From: Cupriavidus sp. 2SB | GTDB taxonomy: Bacteria > Pseudomonadota > Gammaproteobacteria > Burkholderiales > Burkholderiaceae | Length of the DNA: 58,038 bases | Reading direction: 5' to 3' | NCBI RefSeq assembly: GCF_005503625.1 | Contig: NZ_SCMX01000043.1 | Span: forward strand, 1 to 58,038 | In this document: positions 55,395 to 58,038 of the stretch, one piece after another | Position numbering within the stretch: the first letter of the stretch is position 1 | Layout: each line of letters starts with the position of its first letter | Notes under the pieces: generated by a model | Told to the model about the DNA's origin: nothing | Seen by the model: the letters and a program-made list of their open reading frames with translations, nothing else | Database searches by the model: none | Translations under genes and position numbers: made by a program

Positions 55395-58038
55395 TTACGA
55401 ATTCGCGTCTGCGTCAGTGGCGCCTGCGTCGCTGGCGCCCGTGGTGTCGTCCGCCGCCTCGTCGTCATCCGCGCCATTGGTGTCGGCGTCGGTCTCGACG
55501 ATGCGCTGCAGCCCCGACAGCCGCGTGCCCTCATCCACGTTGATCAGGGTGACACCCTGCGTGGCGCGGCCCATCTCGCGGATTTCCGCGACACGGGTGC
55601 GAATCAGCACACCGCCCGTCGTGATCAGCATGATCTCGTCTTCAGGCGAAACCAGCGCAGCAGCCACCACACGGCCATTGCGCTCGCTCGTCTGGATCGC
55701 AATCATGCCCTTGGTGCCGCGCCCGTGTCGAGTGTATTCACTGATAGGCGTACGCTTGCCATAGCCGTTCTCGGTGGCCGTCAGCACGCTGCCCACCGGG
55801 GCGGTGATGCTGGCTTCGGGAGTCTCGGCGGCATCAGTTTCTGCCGGCGCCACGAGCATGGCGATCACCGACTGGCTTTCGTCCAAGTTCATGCCGCGCA
55901 CGCCACGGGCCTGACGGCCCATCGGACGGACGTCGTTCTCGTCGAAGCGCACGGCCTTGCCGGCGTCCGAGAACAGCATCACATCGTGCTTGCCGTCGGT
56001 CACGGCCGCGCCAATCAGGAAGTCACCCTCGTCAAGATCGACGGCGATGATGCCAGCCTTGCGCGGGTTCGAGAAATCCGTCAGTACGGTCTTCTTCACC
56101 GTGCCACGCGCGGTGGCCATGAAGATGAAGTGCTCCGCATCGAACTGGCGCACCGGCAGGATCACGTTGATCTTCTCGCCGTCAGCCAGCGGGAACATGT
56201 TCACGATCGGACGACCACGCGAGTTTCGCGAACCTTGCGGCACCTCGTAGACCTTGAGCCAGTAGAGGCGGCCACGGTTCGAGAAGCACAGGATGTAGTC
56301 GTGCGTGTTGGCCACGAACAGCGTATCGATCCAGTCGTCTTCCTTGGTCGCCGTGGCCAGCTTGCCGCGCCCGCCGCGCTTTTGCGCCCGGTATTCGGAG
56401 ATCGGCTGGCTCTTCATATAGCCCGAGTGGGACAGCGTCACGACCATGTCCTGCGGCGTGATCAGGTCCTCGGTGTCGAGCTCGGTCGCGTTCATCTCGA
56501 TCTGCGAACGGCGCTCGTCACCGAACTCGGCACGAATGGCGCCCAGTTCGTCGGTGATGATCGTGGTGATACGTTCCGGACGCGCCAGGATGTCGAGCAG
56601 GTCAGCGATCACGCCCATGACCTCGCGGTACTCCTGGACGATCTTGTCCTGCTCCAGGCCGGTCAGGCGCTGCAGACGCATCTGCAGAATTTCCTGCGCC
56701 TGACCATCGGACAGCTTGTACAGGCCATCCGGCTGCATGCCGAACACGGCAGGCAAACCATCCGGACGATACGAGGCGCGGCCACCCGAAGTGTCGCTTT
56801 CGGCACGGGCCAGCATTTCGCGGACCAGGCCCGAATCCCAGGGCTTGGCCATCAGCTCTGCTTTAGCCAGCGGAGGCGTCGGCGCGGCCTTGATGATCGC
56901 GATGAACTCGTCGATGTTCGCCAGCGCCACAGCCAGGCCTTCCAGCACGTGGCCACGCTCGCGCGCCTTGCGCAGTTCGAAGACCGTACGGCGGGTCACG
57001 ATCTCGCGGCGATGCGACAGGAACGCCACGAGCATCTGCTTCAGGTTCAGCAGGCGCGGCTGGCCGTCGACCAGCGCCACCATGTTCATGCCGAACGTAT
57101 CCTGCAGCTGCGTGTTCTTGTACAGGTTGTTCAGGACGACTTCCGGCACCTCGTTGCGCTTGAGTTCGACCACCACGCGCATGCCCGACTTGTCGGATTC
57201 GTCACGGATGTCCGAGATGCCCTCGACCTTCTTCTCGGTAACCAGCTCGGCAATACGCTCAAGAAGCGTCCGCTTGTTCACCTGGTACGGCAGTTCGTCG
57301 ACGATGATCGCCTGGCGCTGGCCACGGTCGATATCCTCGAAGTGAGTGCGCGCACGCATGACCACCCGGCCGCGGCCGGTGCGGTAGCCTTCGCGTACGC
57401 CCTGAATGCCATAGATAATGCCGGCCGTCGGAAAATCGGGTGCCGGCACCAGTTCAATCAGCTCGTCGATCGTCGCATCGGGATTACGGAGCAGATGCAG
57501 GCAGGCATCGACGACTTCATTAAGGTTATGCGGCGGGATATTGGTGGCCATACCCACCGCAATACCCGACGAACCATTGATCAGCAGATTAGGAATACGG
57601 GCCGGCAAAATGCCCGGCTCTTTCTCCGAACCGTCATAGTTCGGATCGAAATCGACAGTTTCCTTGTCGATATCGTGGAGCATTTCGTGGGCAATCTTGG
57701 AAAGGCGGATTTCGGTATAACGCATCGCCGCGGCGTTATCTCCGTCCACCGAACCGAAGTTACCCTGGCCGTCCACCAGCATGTAACGCAGCGAGAAATT
57801 CTGCGCCATGCGGACGATCGTGTCGTAGACAGCAGTATCCCCGTGCGGGTGATACTTACCAATCACATCGCCGACGATACGGGCGGACTTCTTATAGGCC
57901 CGGTTCCAGTCGTTGTTGAGCTCATGCATCGCATAGAGCACGCGCCGGTGTACCGGTTTCAGGCCGTCCCGGACATCGGGCAGCGCGCGCCCCACGATAA
58001 CGCTCATTGCGTAATCGAGGTATGAGCGGCGCATTTCC
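55395..58038 (-). CDS. gyrA: DNA gyrase subunit A, 5' end outside the window
   Basis: The frame enters from the right edge (codon for Glu before [20 protein letters not shown]), so about 15 N-terminal residues are missing. It breaks and rejoins DNA to add negative supercoils. The breakage-reunion domain has the quinolone region [17 protein letters not shown] and the active Tyr in [13 protein letters not shown]. The gyrase-specific box QKRGGRGK starts the DNA-wrapping C-terminal domain. An acidic tail follows ([20 protein letters not shown]). Residues at E. coli positions 83 and 87 are Thr and Asp; I recall Thr83 as natural in Pseudomonas, and neither is a known resistance change. Confidence 0.97.
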   Translation of the reverse strand, partial: EMRRSYLDYAMSVIVGRALPDVRDGLKPVHRRVLYAMHELNNDWNRAYKKSARIVGDVIGKYHPHGDTAVYDTIVRMAQNFSLRYMLVDGQGNFGSVDGDNAAAMRYTEIRLSKIAHEMLHDIDKETVDFDPNYDGSEKEPGILPARIPNLLINGSSGIAVGMATNIPPHNLNEVVDACLHLLRNPDATIDELIELVPAPDFPTAGIIYGIQGVREGYRTGRGRVVMRARTHFEDIDRGQRQAIIVDELPYQVNKRTLLERIAELVTEKKVEGISDIRDESDKSGMRVVVELKRNEVPEVVLNNLYKNTQLQDTFGMNMVALVDGQPRLLNLKQMLVAFLSHRREIVTRRTVFELRKARERGHVLEGLAVALANIDEFIAIIKAAPTPPLAKAELMAKPWDSGLVREMLARAESDTSGGRASYRPDGLPAVFGMQPDGLYKLSDGQAQEILQMRLQRLTGLEQDKIVQEYREVMGVIADLLDILARPERITTIITDELGAIRAEFGDERRSQIEMNATELDTEDLITPQDMVVTLSHSGYMKSQPISEYRAQKRGGRGKLATATKEDDWIDTLFVANTHDYILCFSNRGRLYWLKVYEVPQGSRNSRGRPIVNMFPLADGEKINVILPVRQFDAEHFIFMATARGTVKKTVLTDFSNPRKAGIIAVDLDEGDFLIGAAVTDGKHDVMLFSDAGKAVRFDENDVRPMGRQARGVRGMNLDESQSVIAMLVAPAETDAAETPEASITAPVGSVLTATENGYGKRTPISEYTRHGRGTKGMIAIQTSERNGRVVAAALVSPEDEIMLITTGGVLIRTRVAEIREMGRATQGVTLINVDEGTRLSGLQRIVETDADTNGADDDEAADDTTGASDAGATDADANS

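Noticed and set aside
57827..57850. Thr at the GyrA quinolone position 83 as a resistance mutation
   Set aside because: I recall Thr83 as the natural residue in Pseudomonas, and probably in relatives of this lineage; resistance changes there are usually to Ile, and Asp87 is unchanged.
55725..58025. A plus-strand frame of over 760 codons opposite gyrA
   Set aside because: GyrA motifs are complete on the minus strand. The antisense product has no recognisable domain.

Overview
The window is about 58 kb of high-GC DNA that reads as a chromosomal stretch of a beta-proteobacterium, most likely Cupriavidus or a close Ralstonia-type Burkholderiaceae. I infer this from gene order and protein character: rpsP-rimM-trmD-rplS; gyrA-DUF2059-serC-pheA-hisC-tyrA-aroA-cmk-rpsA-ihfB-lapA-lapB-ugd-hldA-hldD-comEA; an IHF-beta with a long C-terminal tail; and Burkholderiales-type -10 boxes (TATAAT, TATACT, TACAAT). 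No search was run, so the genus is an inference. I saw no tRNA, rRNA, CRISPR array, transposase or phage gene.

Layout. Positions 1-136 are a near-perfect palindrome (67-bp arms, 2-bp centre) that folds a glycosyltransferase gene back on itself, probably an assembly foldback. Next come dnaE (-), the tRNA hydroxylase trhO (+), a NUDIX CoA-pyrophosphatase-like gene and the ribosomal/tRNA-modification operon rpsP-rimM-trmD-rplS (-). Two small envelope genes follow: an exported hypothetical protein and a TM2 protein. From 10.1 to 23.1 kb lies a complete type I secretion locus. It holds a 2704-residue adhesin (BapA-like N-terminus, 23 Ig-like modules, 7 RTX nonapeptides), then a TolC-like outer-membrane protein, an ABC exporter with a degenerate peptidase domain, and an HlyD-type adaptor.

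The 23-37 kb part is an accessory and metabolic mosaic. It contains a LysR regulator, a phosphoribosyltransferase-HAD fusion, and a radical SAM protein with a textbook LexA box. Then come the divergent dadR/dadA pair, an acyl-CoA dehydrogenase beside etfBA, the methionine importer metNIQ with a terminator-like leader, a histone-deacetylase-family hydrolase and a lytic transglycosylase. From 37 to 58 kb the genes are mostly housekeeping and nearly all on the minus strand: cysM, a uracil permease, comEA, heptose and UDP-glucuronate synthesis, the LapAB lipopolysaccharide control pair, ihfB, rpsA, cmk, the aromatic/serine cluster and the 3' part of gyrA.

How the genes work together. The adhesin and its three exporter parts form one surface-display system. 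The etfBA pair takes electrons from acyl-CoA dehydrogenases such as the one beside it. The pheA-hisC-tyrA-aroA-serC group links serine and shikimate metabolism to Phe and Tyr synthesis. hldA, hldD, ugd and lapAB all serve the outer membrane. The most interesting leads are the Ca-loop-bearing modular adhesin, the SOS-controlled radical SAM gene, the metN leader, the PRTase-HAD fusion, the dispersed CCCCTCTCCC palindromes and the terminal foldback.
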